A stretch of DNA of 64,000 nt from assembly GCA_040880065.1 (NCBI GenBank), contig JBBDJE010000017.1, forward strand, positions 95,645-159,644, written 5' to 3'. Position numbers and translations under genes: made by a program. How positions within the stretch are numbered: the stretch's first letter is position 1; every line of letters starts with the position of its first letter. This document shows positions 17,564 through 26,092 of the stretch, in pieces. The notes under the pieces are model-generated. The model saw only the letters and a program-made list of their open reading frames with translations. It had not been told where the DNA came from and did no database searches. The stretch comes from Abyssibius sp040880065. GTDB lineage: Bacteria; Pseudomonadota; Alphaproteobacteria; Rhodobacterales; Rhodobacteraceae.

Positions 17564-17647
17564 ATGTGTATGGACGCAAAAATTATCCGGTTTCAGGCAG
17601 CAGGCTTTGGCAGCCAGGCTGACCTACTACTGCTAGCCCGCCTCTGA
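17564..17647 (+). CDS. leuL: leuA leader peptide
   Basis: A 27-codon ORF, too short for standard gene finding. It starts ATG TGT ATG GAC and ends with Asp, four consecutive Leu codons (CTA CTA CTG CTA, 17624-17635), Ala, Arg, Leu, stop. A second ATG at 17570 would shorten it by two codons. Three of the four Leu codons are CTA, which I did not find in frame in leuA itself, so the run should be sensitive to charged leucyl-tRNA. It lies 89 bp before leuA, the gene whose product makes leucine. This is the layout of a transcription-attenuation leader; the function is inferred from position and codon content. Confidence 0.72.
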   Translation: MCMDAKIIRFQAAGFGSQADLLLLARL

Positions 17648-17698
17648 GCGTGCCAGCAAAGCGGTGCGCGCGCTCAGGGGACTATCCATTCGCGCCGC
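17641..17698 (+). promoter_or_regulatory. Alternative RNA hairpins of the leuA leader
   Basis: CCTCTGAGCG (17641-17650) can pair with CGCTCAGGGG (17671-17680) over 10 bp, starting at the end of the leader ORF. GCGGTGCG (17661-17668), in the loop of that hairpin, can pair with CGCGCCGC (17691-17698). The two stems interleave and are likely alternatives. No U-run follows either stem, so control would be by Rho or at translation rather than by an ordinary intrinsic terminator. Confidence 0.45.
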
Positions 17699-17736
17699 AT
17701 TCGCACAAAGCCAAACCTAATCAAGAGACAATAATC

Positions 17737-19293
17737 ATGACAGATACGTCCAAACAGGACCAAGTGTTGATTTTCGACACAACCTTGCGCGATGGCGAGC
17801 AGAGCCCCGGCGCAACGATGAGCCATAGCGAAAAGCTGGATATCGCCGCGCTGCTCGACGATATGGGCGTTGATATCATCGAAGCCGGCTTTCCCATCGC
17901 TTCGGAAGGTGATTTTGCCGCTGTCAGCGACATCGCAAAAAACGCAAAAAACGCGGTAATCTGCGGGCTTTCACGCGCTAATTTCAAAGATATTGACCGG
18001 TGCTGGGAAGCCGTGAAACACGCGCGCCGCCCGCGCATTCATACCTTTATCGGCACCTCGCCGCTGCACCGCGCCATTCCGAACCTCAACCAAGACCAGA
18101 TGGCCGAGCGCATTCATGATTGCGTTACCTATGCGCGCAACCTGTGTGATAATGTCCAGTGGTCATCAATGGATGCAACCCGCACCGAGTGGGACTATTT
18201 GTGCCGCACGCTCGAAATTGCCATCAAGGCCGGGGCAACCACCATCAACATCCCCGATACAGTTGGCTATACCGCGCCCATGGAAAACGCCGACCTGATC
18301 CGCCGGCTGATCGCAACCGTGCCGGGTGCCGATGAGGTTGTCTTCGCAACGCATTGCCATAACGACCTTGGCATGGCGACAGCAAACTCGCTGGCCGCCG
18401 TGCAAGCCGGTGCCCGCCAGATTGAATGCACCATCAACGGCCTTGGCGAACGTGCCGGTAACACCGCCCTGGAAGAGGTGGTTATGGCGCTGCGCGTGCG
18501 AAACGACATCATGCCCTATCGCACCGGAATTGATGCCAAAAAAATCATGCAGGCCAGCCGTATGGTGGCGACAGTTTCAGGTTTTCCTGTGCAGTTCAAC
18601 AAGGCCATCGTCGGGAAAAACGCGTTCGCGCATGAAAGCGGTATCCATCAGGACGGCATGTTGAAAAACGCCGAAACCTTCGAGATCATGCGCCCCGAAG
18701 ATATTGGCCTGACCGAAACCAATATCGTTATGGGCAAGCATTCGGGCCGCGCGGCTTTGCGCTCCAAGCTCGAAAACCTCGGCTATGAACTCGGCGACAA
18801 CCAGCTCAAAGATGTGTTTGTTCGCTTCAAGGCTTTGGCCGACCGCAAGAAGGAAATCTATGACGAAGACCTGATCGCGCTGATGGCCGATAGCAACACA
18901 AATGCGGCCAATGACCATATTCAGGTGAAGTATCTGCGCGTTGTCTGCGGCACTGATGGCCCGCAATCCGCCAACCTTACACTGACAATTGATGGCGAAG
19001 ATCATAGCGTCGAGGCCACAGGCGACGGTCCGGTTGATGCGGCTTTCATGGCAGTCAAAGCCCTGTTCCCGCATGAAGCCAGCTTGCAGCTTTATCAGGT
19101 CAGCGCGGTAACCGAGGGCACCGATGCGCAGGCTACGGTTTCGGTGCGCATGGAAGAAGGCGGCAAAATTGTCACCGGCCAATCGTCGGATACAGACACG
19201 GTTGTCGCCTCAACCAAGGCCTATGTAAACGCGCTCAACAAGCTGATTTTGCGCCGCCAAAAGACAGCGCCGATAGCCAATTCCGCGCAGTAA
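17737..19293 (+). CDS. leuA: 2-Isopropylmalate synthase
   Basis: A 518-residue enzyme that condenses acetyl-CoA with 2-oxoisovalerate, the first committed step of leucine synthesis. The TIM-barrel active site is recognisable from IFDTTLRDGEQSPGATMS at the N-terminus and the metal-binding motif FATHCHNDLGMATANS at about residue 205. GNTALEEVVMALR and HESGIHQDG follow, and the C-terminal allosteric domain that binds leucine starts near residue 390. Start taken at MTDTSKQ, with AAGAG upstream. Besides feedback inhibition, expression is probably controlled by the leader peptide upstream. A strong terminator follows, so it is transcribed alone. Confidence 0.96.
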   Translation: MTDTSKQDQVLIFDTTLRDGEQSPGATMSHSEKLDIAALLDDMGVDIIEAGFPIASEGDFAAVSDIAKNAKNAVICGLSRANFKDIDRCWEAVKHARRPRIHTFIGTSPLHRAIPNLNQDQMAERIHDCVTYARNLCDNVQWSSMDATRTEWDYLCRTLEIAIKAGATTINIPDTVGYTAPMENADLIRRLIATVPGADEVVFATHCHNDLGMATANSLAAVQAGARQIECTINGLGERAGNTALEEVVMALRVRNDIMPYRTGIDAKKIMQASRMVATVSGFPVQFNKAIVGKNAFAHESGIHQDGMLKNAETFEIMRPEDIGLTETNIVMGKHSGRAALRSKLENLGYELGDNQLKDVFVRFKALADRKKEIYDEDLIALMADSNTNAANDHIQVKYLRVVCGTDGPQSANLTLTIDGEDHSVEATGDGPVDAAFMAVKALFPHEASLQLYQVSAVTEGTDAQATVSVRMEEGGKIVTGQSSDTDTVVASTKAYVNALNKLILRRQKTAPIANSAQ

Positions 19294-19320
19294 CGCTGCG
19301 TCGTTTCGGAAAACCCCGCA

Positions 19321-19347
19321 CCCCCGCGCCAAAAGCGCGGGGGTTTT
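19321..19347 (+). terminator. Intrinsic terminator of leuA
   Basis: A CCCCCGCGC / GCGCGGGGG stem with a CAAAA loop followed by a run of six T. Confidence 0.93.
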
Positions 19348-19475
19348 TTGTTAACCACGCAATAGTGGCAATGTTCGATTTGTGCAATTTATAGCCAATG
19401 AAATGCACATTATTGACAGGAAAGAGCATAAACAGGCAAAAACCCGCGCCACAACCATGGCCGCAGGATCAACCC

Positions 19476-19505
19476 TTTACGCATATGCTGCGCAAGGATT
19501 ATACA
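19476..19505 (+). promoter_or_regulatory. Candidate mreB promoter
   Basis: TTTACG (19476-19481) and TATACA (19500-19505) with an 18-bp spacer, about 50 bp before the mreB start. A TTGACA further upstream (about 19414) lacks a convincing -10 partner. The rest of the 260-bp gap holds nothing else I recognise. Confidence 0.35.
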
Positions 19506-19555
19506 GTTGCGAGGCCAATCACGGTCGATTCTAATGCATATAGGAAAGTCACCGG

Positions 19556-20593
19556 ATGTTCGGATTTCTCAGCGGGTTATTCTCGGCCGATATGGCTATG
19601 GATCTCGGCACCGCCAACACGCTTGTCTATGTGAAGGGCAAGGGAATTATTCTGAACGAGCCATCGGTGGTTGCCTATCATATCCGCGATGGCAAAAAGC
19701 AGGTGCTCGCCGTTGGTGAAGAAGCCAAGCTGATGATCGGCCGCACCCCCGGTTCCATCGAAGCGATACGCCCGATGCGCGATGGTGTGATCGCCGATTT
19801 TGCCGTGGCCGAAGAAATGATCAAATATTTCATCCGCAAGGTGCATAAACGCGGCTCGTTCGCAAAGCCGCGAGTTATTGTTTGTGTGCCTTACGGGGCA
19901 ACACCGGTTGAAAAACGCGCCATCCGCCAATCCGTCCTTGGGGCGGGTGCGCGTTCTGCGGGGCTGATTGCCGAGCCGATTGCTGCCGCTATCGGGGCCG
20001 GAATGCCCATCACCGACCCGACCGGCAGCATGGTGGTTGATATCGGCGGCGGTACCACCGAGGTGGCCGTTTTGTCACTGGGTGACATTGTTTATGCGCG
20101 CTCGGTGCGCGTGGGCGGGGACCGGATGGATGAAGGCATCATCTCTTACCTGCGCCGCCAGCATAACATCCTGATAGGTGAAAGCACCGCCGAGCGGATC
20201 AAAACCGCCATCGGCACGGCCCGCATGCCTGATGACGGGCGCGGTGCCAGCATGCTCATTCGCGGGCGCGACCTGCTCAATGGCGTGCCAAAGGAAACCG
20301 AAATCACTCAGGCACAAATTGCCGAAGCGCTTGCCGAACCCGTGCAGCAAATTTGCGAAGCGGTCATGACAGCGCTGGAATCCACCCCGCCCGACCTTGC
20401 CGCCGATATTGTTGACCGTGGTGTTATGCTAACCGGCGGCGGTGCATTGCTGGGCGAGCTTGATCTGGCGCTGCGCGAACAAACCGGGCTGGCCATTTCC
20501 ATTGCCGATGAAACGCTCAACTGTGTGGCGCTTGGCACTGGCAAGGCGCTGGAATACGAAAAGCAACTCGCCCATGTGCTCGACTTTGGCTAG
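19556..20593 (+). CDS. mreB: Rod-shape determining protein MreB
   Basis: A 345-residue bacterial actin that forms membrane-associated filaments guiding lateral cell-wall synthesis. Actin-fold motifs are intact: phosphate-1 AMDLGTANTLVYVKGKG, phosphate-2 VVDIGGGTTEVAVLSLG and the adenosine motif GVMLTGGGALLGELD. The short hydrophobic start MFGFLSGLFSADMAM is the usual membrane-targeting end. AGGA precedes the ATG by 10 nt. It heads a tight cluster mreB-mreC-mreD-mrdA-rodA, whose downstream genes overlap by 4 bp. The organism is therefore expected to have an elongation mode of growth. Confidence 0.97.
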   Translation: MFGFLSGLFSADMAMDLGTANTLVYVKGKGIILNEPSVVAYHIRDGKKQVLAVGEEAKLMIGRTPGSIEAIRPMRDGVIADFAVAEEMIKYFIRKVHKRGSFAKPRVIVCVPYGATPVEKRAIRQSVLGAGARSAGLIAEPIAAAIGAGMPITDPTGSMVVDIGGGTTEVAVLSLGDIVYARSVRVGGDRMDEGIISYLRRQHNILIGESTAERIKTAIGTARMPDDGRGASMLIRGRDLLNGVPKETEITQAQIAEALAEPVQQICEAVMTALESTPPDLAADIVDRGVMLTGGGALLGELDLALREQTGLAISIADETLNCVALGTGKALEYEKQLAHVLDFG

Positions 20594-20633
20594 CACGGGC
20601 CAAGGCTAGGCCGGGGGCAAATCGGAGCACGCA

Positions 20634-21551
20634 ATGGCGGGCCACAGTTCAACAGCATCAAACTGGAAGATTCTGCGCCGCTTTGTTTTGGGGCTGATGG
20701 TTGTTCTATGCCTGCTGTTGTTTTTGCTGTGGCGCATCGACAACCCGCGCATTGAACGCTTTCGTATGATGCTGGTTGATCGCTTCGTGCCCTCGATGAG
20801 CTGGGTGCTGGCCCCGATAACCGGTTTTAGCCGCATGCTCGATGACTATCGCAGCTACGATCAGATCTATCAGCAAAACCTTGAACTGCGCCGCGAATTG
20901 CAGCGCTTGGAAGTGTGGCGCGAGGCCGCCTCGCAACTGGAACAAAAAAACGCCGAGCTGCGCGCGCTCAACAATCTGCGCCTAAACCCGAGCCTTGCCT
21001 ATATTGCCGGCGAGTTGATGGCCGATGCGGGAAGCCCGTTTTCACAATCAGGTTTGCTCAATGTCGGCATTATAGATGGCGTGGCCGACGGGCAGGCCGT
21101 GGTCGATGGCAAGGGGCTTATCGGCCGCATTGCAGGGGTGGGCGAGCATACAGCGCGCCTGCTGTTCCTGACCGACAGTTCGTCGCAAGTGCCCGTGACC
21201 TTGCCCGCAGCACGCCAGCGCGCCATAATGGTGGGTGACAATACGGCAAACCCGGTTTTGGAGTTCGCCGCCGACCCCGATGAAGTGGCCGCCGGCATGC
21301 GCGTTGTTACATCGGGTGATGGCGGGGTGTTCCCGCCCGACCTTTTGGTTGGCGAGGTTGTGCGCAGCCCTGACGGGCGCTTGCGCGTGGCATTGGTGGC
21401 CGATTACCGCAATGCCGAGTTTTTGCGTGTGCTTCGCAATGCAGGCGAAGAACAGATTTTGGGGCCGGGTGGTATTATCGGCAATATACCACCGCCCGAG
21501 CCTGAAGTTGCGCCCGCGCCAGAACCCCCGCAGGACGAGGCCGCCCAATGA
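20634..21551 (+). CDS. mreC: Rod-shape determining protein MreC
   Basis: A 305-residue bitopic membrane protein. One transmembrane helix (about residues 17-38, RRFVLGLMVVLCLLLFLL) is followed by a coiled coil (YQQNLELRRELQRLEVW and the segment after it) and the beta-barrel periplasmic domain (GRIAGVGEHTARLLFLTD, GDGGVFPPDLLVGEVV). The tail is Pro/Glu-rich, as in other Rhodobacterales. In the elongasome MreC binds and activates PBP2. Its stop overlaps the mreD start (ATGA). Confidence 0.94.
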   Translation: MAGHSSTASNWKILRRFVLGLMVVLCLLLFLLWRIDNPRIERFRMMLVDRFVPSMSWVLAPITGFSRMLDDYRSYDQIYQQNLELRRELQRLEVWREAASQLEQKNAELRALNNLRLNPSLAYIAGELMADAGSPFSQSGLLNVGIIDGVADGQAVVDGKGLIGRIAGVGEHTARLLFLTDSSSQVPVTLPAARQRAIMVGDNTANPVLEFAADPDEVAAGMRVVTSGDGGVFPPDLLVGEVVRSPDGRLRVALVADYRNAEFLRVLRNAGEEQILGPGGIIGNIPPPEPEVAPAPEPPQDEAAQ

Positions 21552-22081
21552 CCGGCTGGCGCCTCAATCTGCTGCGCGCGGTCTACCTCGTGCTTGCTGT
21601 ATTATGCATTACCGTCCCGCTTATTACGCTGGATTATTCGGTTCACCGCCGCCTGCCACCTGATTTGCTGTTCGCGCTCACCATCGCATGGATCATTCGC
21701 CACCACCGAAGTGCCAATATGCCGCTTGTCATCATCATGGCGCTATTGGCCGATTTTGTGCTCATGCGCCCTGTCGGGCTTGGTGCGATGATGCTGCTGA
21801 TTACCAGCGAAGTGGCGCGCAACAATGCCCGCGTGTTGCGTGACTATGGCTTTGTGCTGGAATGGGTCGCAGTTGGTATGGGTTTTGTGCTGATGATGCT
21901 GGCGCAGAACCTGCTTTTGGCGCTGTCACTGTCCAACCCGCTTTCGCTCGGCGATATTGGCCGCATCACGCTTGCGACATTTGTCAGCTACCCGTTTATT
22001 GTGGCATTCTTACGCTATATCATCCGAATTCGACCAACGACCACCCGGCTTAAAATCAACAGATTGGGACGTGTAATATGA
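21548..22081 (+). CDS. mreD: Rod-shape determining membrane protein MreD
   Basis: A 177-residue integral membrane protein with about five hydrophobic helices, the first at LLRAVYLVLAVLCITVPLIT. MreD sequences are weakly conserved, so the call rests on size, hydrophobicity and position between mreC and mrdA. ATGA overlaps at both ends show tight translational coupling. It belongs to the MreBCD-RodA-PBP2 complex in the inner membrane. Confidence 0.88.
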   Translation: MTGWRLNLLRAVYLVLAVLCITVPLITLDYSVHRRLPPDLLFALTIAWIIRHHRSANMPLVIIMALLADFVLMRPVGLGAMMLLITSEVARNNARVLRDYGFVLEWVAVGMGFVLMMLAQNLLLALSLSNPLSLGDIGRITLATFVSYPFIVAFLRYIIRIRPTTTRLKINRLGRVI

Positions 22082-24021
22082 AGCGCCCAACCCCTTTTCC
22101 ACATCTTGCCCGCGCGCGCCTTTCGCGCCGTGCGCTGCTGCTTGGCGGCGTGCAGGTCGCTGCTATCGGCACGCTCGCGTGGCGCATGCACAAGCTGCAA
22201 GTCACAGAATCGGAGCATTTTCGGCTTTTGGCCGAGGAAAACCGTATTGCCACCAGGCTTGTCCCCCCTGCGCGCGGGCTTGTGTTTGACCGTAGCGGCA
22301 CTTTGATCGCGGCAAATGAGCAGAACTACCGCGTGGTGATTGTGCGCGAACAGGCGGGCGATGTTGATGCGGTTCTAAAACGCCTTGCACCGCTTGTTGG
22401 TCTGGATGAGGCCAAGCGCGAAAAGGTGCTGGAAGATGTTATGTCGCGCCGCGCGCATGCGTCGGTTACCGTGGCCGAACATCTGGATTGGGAGCGGTTT
22501 GCGCTGGTTTCAGCCAATGCCCCGGCGCTGCCCGGTGTCATCACCGAAGTGGGGCTTACGCGCAACTACCCGATGCTGGGCGATTATGCGCATGTGGCAG
22601 GCTATGTCAGCTCGGTATCCGAGGCTGACCTGAGCCGATTGGAGAAGCCAGAAGAGGTAATGCAACTCCCCTCGCCGATGATTGGCAAAACCGGCATTGA
22701 GCGGATCAACGAAGACCTGCTGCGCGGCAGCCCCGGCATCAGCCATGTCGAGGTAAACTCGTCGGGCCGTGTGATGCGCGAGCTTGACCGCACCGAAGGC
22801 ATAGCGGGCAATGACCTGCAGCTCACCATCGACAGCGATTTGCAGCATTACGCCCATTTCCGGATGCAGAGTGAAAGCGCTGCGGCCGTGGTGATGGATT
22901 TGCGAAACGGCGATTTGCGCGCGCTGGCCTCGGCCCCGTCATTCGACCCCAACAAACTGGTTCTTGGCATTTCGCAAACCGACTGGAGCGCGCTGAACGA
23001 CAACGAATACCGCCCCTTGGGTGACAAAACCGTATCTGGCACATATCCGCCCGGCTCAACCTACAAAATGGTGGTCGGGCTCGCAGCGCTCAAAGCGGGC
23101 GTGGTAACACCGGAAGAACGCATTTTTTGCCCGGGTCATTTTGACCTTGGCGGGCGGCGCTTTCACTGCTGGCGTTCTGGCGGGCATGGCCGCATGAACA
23201 TGGCCGAAAGCCTGCAAAACAGTTGCGACGTTTATTATTATGAAATTGCCCAGCGTGTGGGCATAGAAGCGATAGGCGAAATGGCGCGGTCGCTCGGCAT
23301 GGGCACGCCGCCGATTTTGCCACTGCCCGCTTTATCAGCGGGGCGCATTCCAACCAAGGCGTGGAAGCAGGAAACTTTCGGGCAAAGCTGGCTGATAGGT
23401 GATACGATCAACGCTGGTATCGGCCAAGGGTTCGTGTCCTCCTCACCGCTGGAACTTGCGGTGATGACAGCCCGCATCGCCACGGGGCGCGTATTGGTGC
23501 CGCGCTTGATCAGCCGCATCAACGGTGTGCCGGTCGACACGACCGAGGCTGGAGCGCTCGATGTAAGTGCCGAAGGTTTGGCGCAAGTGCGCCGCGGCAT
23601 GTATGAGGTTTCAAACAACCCGCGCGGCACCGCCTATGCAACCCGCATTGCCGAGCCGAGTATGGCAATGGCTGGCAAGACCGGCACCAGTCAGGTGCGC
23701 CAGATCACGGTCGAAGAGCGCGCTGCCGGCGTTATCCGAAACGAAGACCTGCCTTGGAACCGTCGCGACCACGCGCTTTTTGTGGGCTTTGCACCTTACG
23801 AGAACCCGCGCTTTGCCATTTCGGTGGTGGTGGAACATGGCGGCGGCGGCTCGACCTCTGCGGCCCCAATTGCGCGCGATATTATGCTGCGCGCCCTTTA
23901 CGGCACACAGCCACCGCTTTCTGCCTATCCGCGTGAACAGCACAACAATATGATCGAGCAACGCGCCCGCGAGCCCGGCCCCACCGTCTCATCGCCCGCC
24001 GCGCGGAGCGACCGCGCATGA
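22078..24021 (+). CDS. mrdA: Penicillin-binding protein 2 (elongation transpeptidase)
   Basis: A 647-residue class B PBP that cross-links peptidoglycan during side-wall growth. A short cytoplasmic stretch and one membrane anchor (about residues 19-35) precede the dimerisation domain (RLVPPARGLVFDRSGTLIA) and the transpeptidase domain. The active site is complete: SxxK is Ser327-Thr-Tyr-Lys330 (PPGSTYK), the second motif is Ser382-Cys-Asp384 and the third is KTGTS in AMAGKTGTSQVRQ. The C-terminal tail (after about residue 620) is hydrophilic and variable. It overlaps mreD and rodA by 4 bp each. Confidence 0.96.
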   Translation: MKRPTPFPHLARARLSRRALLLGGVQVAAIGTLAWRMHKLQVTESEHFRLLAEENRIATRLVPPARGLVFDRSGTLIAANEQNYRVVIVREQAGDVDAVLKRLAPLVGLDEAKREKVLEDVMSRRAHASVTVAEHLDWERFALVSANAPALPGVITEVGLTRNYPMLGDYAHVAGYVSSVSEADLSRLEKPEEVMQLPSPMIGKTGIERINEDLLRGSPGISHVEVNSSGRVMRELDRTEGIAGNDLQLTIDSDLQHYAHFRMQSESAAAVVMDLRNGDLRALASAPSFDPNKLVLGISQTDWSALNDNEYRPLGDKTVSGTYPPGSTYKMVVGLAALKAGVVTPEERIFCPGHFDLGGRRFHCWRSGGHGRMNMAESLQNSCDVYYYEIAQRVGIEAIGEMARSLGMGTPPILPLPALSAGRIPTKAWKQETFGQSWLIGDTINAGIGQGFVSSSPLELAVMTARIATGRVLVPRLISRINGVPVDTTEAGALDVSAEGLAQVRRGMYEVSNNPRGTAYATRIAEPSMAMAGKTGTSQVRQITVEERAAGVIRNEDLPWNRRDHALFVGFAPYENPRFAISVVVEHGGGGSTSAAPIARDIMLRALYGTQPPLSAYPREQHNNMIEQRAREPGPTVSSPAARSDRA

Positions 24022-25160
24022 CATTCCTCGACCAGTTCTTTACTGTGACCCCGACGGGGTTTCGCAAAATTCTCTTCGTCAACTGGCCACTGGTTCTGTT
24101 GCTGATCGCAGTGTCTTGCATCGGCTTTTTGATGCTCTATTCCGTAGCCGGTGGCGCGTTCGAGCCATGGGCGCAAGACCAGATGGTTCGCTTTGCGGCG
24201 GGGCTGGTCGCCATGTTCATTGTGGCCTTTATCCATATCCGGTTCTGGCGATCAATCACCCCGTTTATCTATATTGGCGCGCTAGTGCTGCTTGTCGCGG
24301 TAGAGCTGATGGGCAGTGTTGGCATGGGGGCGCAGCGCTGGATAAATCTTGGCTTCATCCGGTTGCAACCGTCAGAGGTTGCCAAAATCGCCGTGGTTAT
24401 GGTTTTGGCCATGTATTACGACTGGCTCGACCCCGAAAAAGTTTCCCGTCCGTTCTGGGTGGTGCTTCCGTTGCTGCTGACCTTTGCGCCCGCTGCATTG
24501 ACATTGCTACAGCCCGACCTTGGCACTGCATTGCTCATTGTTGCCAGCGGTGCGGTCATCATGTTTTTGGCGGGTGTCAGCATCTGGTATTTTCTTGCGG
24601 CAATCGCAGCCGTTGGCGGCGCAATTACGGCGGTGTTCCTGTCATGGGGCACAAGCTGGCAATTGCTGAAGGATTATCAGTATCGCCGCATCGAAACATT
24701 TCTGGACCCCGAACTCGACCCGCTTGGCGCGGGCTATCATATCAGCCAATCCAAAATCGCGCTCGGTTCCGGCGGGTTTGAAGGGCGCGGCTTTATGCAA
24801 GGCACGCAATCACGGCTGAACTTTCTGCCCGAAAAACATACCGACTTCATTTTCACCACATTGGCCGAGGAATTCGGCTATGTCGGCACCACCTTCCTGC
24901 TTGTGCTTTACACGCTGATCATCGGGTTTTGTATCCATGCCATGCTGATCAACCGCGACAGGTTCGGCGCGCTCCTCATCGGCGGTGTGGCTGCGACATT
25001 CTTCTTATACTTCGCCATCAATATGGGCATGGTCATGGGGCTTTTGCCGGTGGTGGGCGTGCCTTTGCCCCTCGTGTCTTATGGCGGTTCTGCTATGTTG
25101 GTGCTTCTAGGGGCTTTTGGCCTTGTGCAAAGCGCACATATTCACCGACCGAGGGGCTGA
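24018..25160 (+). CDS. rodA: Peptidoglycan glycosyltransferase RodA (SEDS family)
   Basis: A 380-residue polytopic protein with about ten transmembrane helices that polymerises lipid II together with PBP2. SEDS signatures are present: GAQRWINLGFIRLQPSEVAK, QPDLGTALLIVASGAV, LPEKHTDFIFTTLAEEFGY and the C-terminal GVPLPLVSYGGSAMLVLL. The catalytic Asp of the family is expected in the PEKHTDFIF segment. RodA rather than FtsW is indicated by the neighbouring mrdA and mre genes. Its TGA stop overlaps the next ATG by one base. Confidence 0.96.
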   Translation: MTFLDQFFTVTPTGFRKILFVNWPLVLLLIAVSCIGFLMLYSVAGGAFEPWAQDQMVRFAAGLVAMFIVAFIHIRFWRSITPFIYIGALVLLVAVELMGSVGMGAQRWINLGFIRLQPSEVAKIAVVMVLAMYYDWLDPEKVSRPFWVVLPLLLTFAPAALTLLQPDLGTALLIVASGAVIMFLAGVSIWYFLAAIAAVGGAITAVFLSWGTSWQLLKDYQYRRIETFLDPELDPLGAGYHISQSKIALGSGGFEGRGFMQGTQSRLNFLPEKHTDFIFTTLAEEFGYVGTTFLLVLYTLIIGFCIHAMLINRDRFGALLIGGVAATFFLYFAINMGMVMGLLPVVGVPLPLVSYGGSAMLVLLGAFGLVQSAHIHRPRG

Positions 25161-26092
25161 TGCAGCATATTCTTTACGCCGGCAATGCAGCCGACTGGCC
25201 GGGTTACGCGGCGGCCCTGCCCCCATTGCTGGCTGCGCGTGGAATTGAGGCGAAGCTTGCCCCCGACATTCCGGCAGATCAGGTTGACTACATTATTTAT
25301 GCCCCTGACGGCCCTGTGCAGGATTTCTCGGGCTATACCAAATTGCGCGCTGTCTTCAGCTTGTGGGCAGGTGTTGAAAAGATCATCGGCAACCCCACGC
25401 TGACCGTGCCGCTCACCCGCATGGTTGATGCCGGTCTTGCCATGGGCATGCGCGACTATGTGGCTGGCCATGTGCTGCGCCACCATATCGGGATGGACAC
25501 GCATATTCACGGCCAGGACGGGAAATGGCGCAACACGGTCTTTCCGCCGCTGGCGCGTGACCGCACCATCGGCATTCTCGGTTTGGGCGCTTTAGGGGCG
25601 AATTGCGGCCAGTCGCTGGCGCAGTTCGGCTTTAAGGTCATTGGCTGGAGCCGGACTGCGAAAGAGATTGATGGCATTGACTGTTTTTCAGGCGAAGACA
25701 GCTTGAGCACGGTGCTGGAGCGCGCCGAAATTCTGGTGCTTTTGTTGCCCTATACAGAACACACCCACCATGTGCTGAACGCAGCACGGCTGGCCCAAAT
25801 GCGCCCCGGCAGCATGATCATCAATCCCGGTCGTGGTGGGCTACTGGATGAAGATGCACTTCTTGCAGCGCTCAATTCCGGCCATATCGCGCATGCCACG
25901 CTGGATGTATTTCATACCGAACCGCTGCCAGCCGGTCATCCGTTCTGGGCACATCCGCGCGTAACGGTTACCCCGCATATCGCGGCAAGTTCGCGCGCTG
26001 AAACCTGTGCCGAAGTGCTGGCCGAAAACATTGTCCGCAGCACACGTGGTGATGCGCTTTTATATCTTGTCGACCGCAACGCGGGCTACTAG
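25160..26092 (+). CDS. ghrA: D-2-hydroxyacid dehydrogenase (GhrA-like glyoxylate/hydroxypyruvate reductase)
   Basis: A 310-residue NAD(P)-dependent enzyme. The nucleotide-binding motif is GILGLGALGANCGQSLAQFGF, and the catalytic residues of the family sit in NPGRGGLLDEDALL (Arg), DVFHTEPLP (Glu) and VTPHIAASS (His). The short first domain without extra insertions resembles GhrA, which reduces glyoxylate and hydroxypyruvate; the substrate is inferred. GAGGGG lies just before the ATG, which overlaps the rodA stop. It therefore ends the mre operon without an evident link to cell-wall growth. It shares a CTAG with the convergent gene, in which both stops lie. Confidence 0.86.
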   Translation: MQHILYAGNAADWPGYAAALPPLLAARGIEAKLAPDIPADQVDYIIYAPDGPVQDFSGYTKLRAVFSLWAGVEKIIGNPTLTVPLTRMVDAGLAMGMRDYVAGHVLRHHIGMDTHIHGQDGKWRNTVFPPLARDRTIGILGLGALGANCGQSLAQFGFKVIGWSRTAKEIDGIDCFSGEDSLSTVLERAEILVLLLPYTEHTHHVLNAARLAQMRPGSMIINPGRGGLLDEDALLAALNSGHIAHATLDVFHTEPLPAGHPFWAHPRVTVTPHIAASSRAETCAEVLAENIVRSTRGDALLYLVDRNAGY

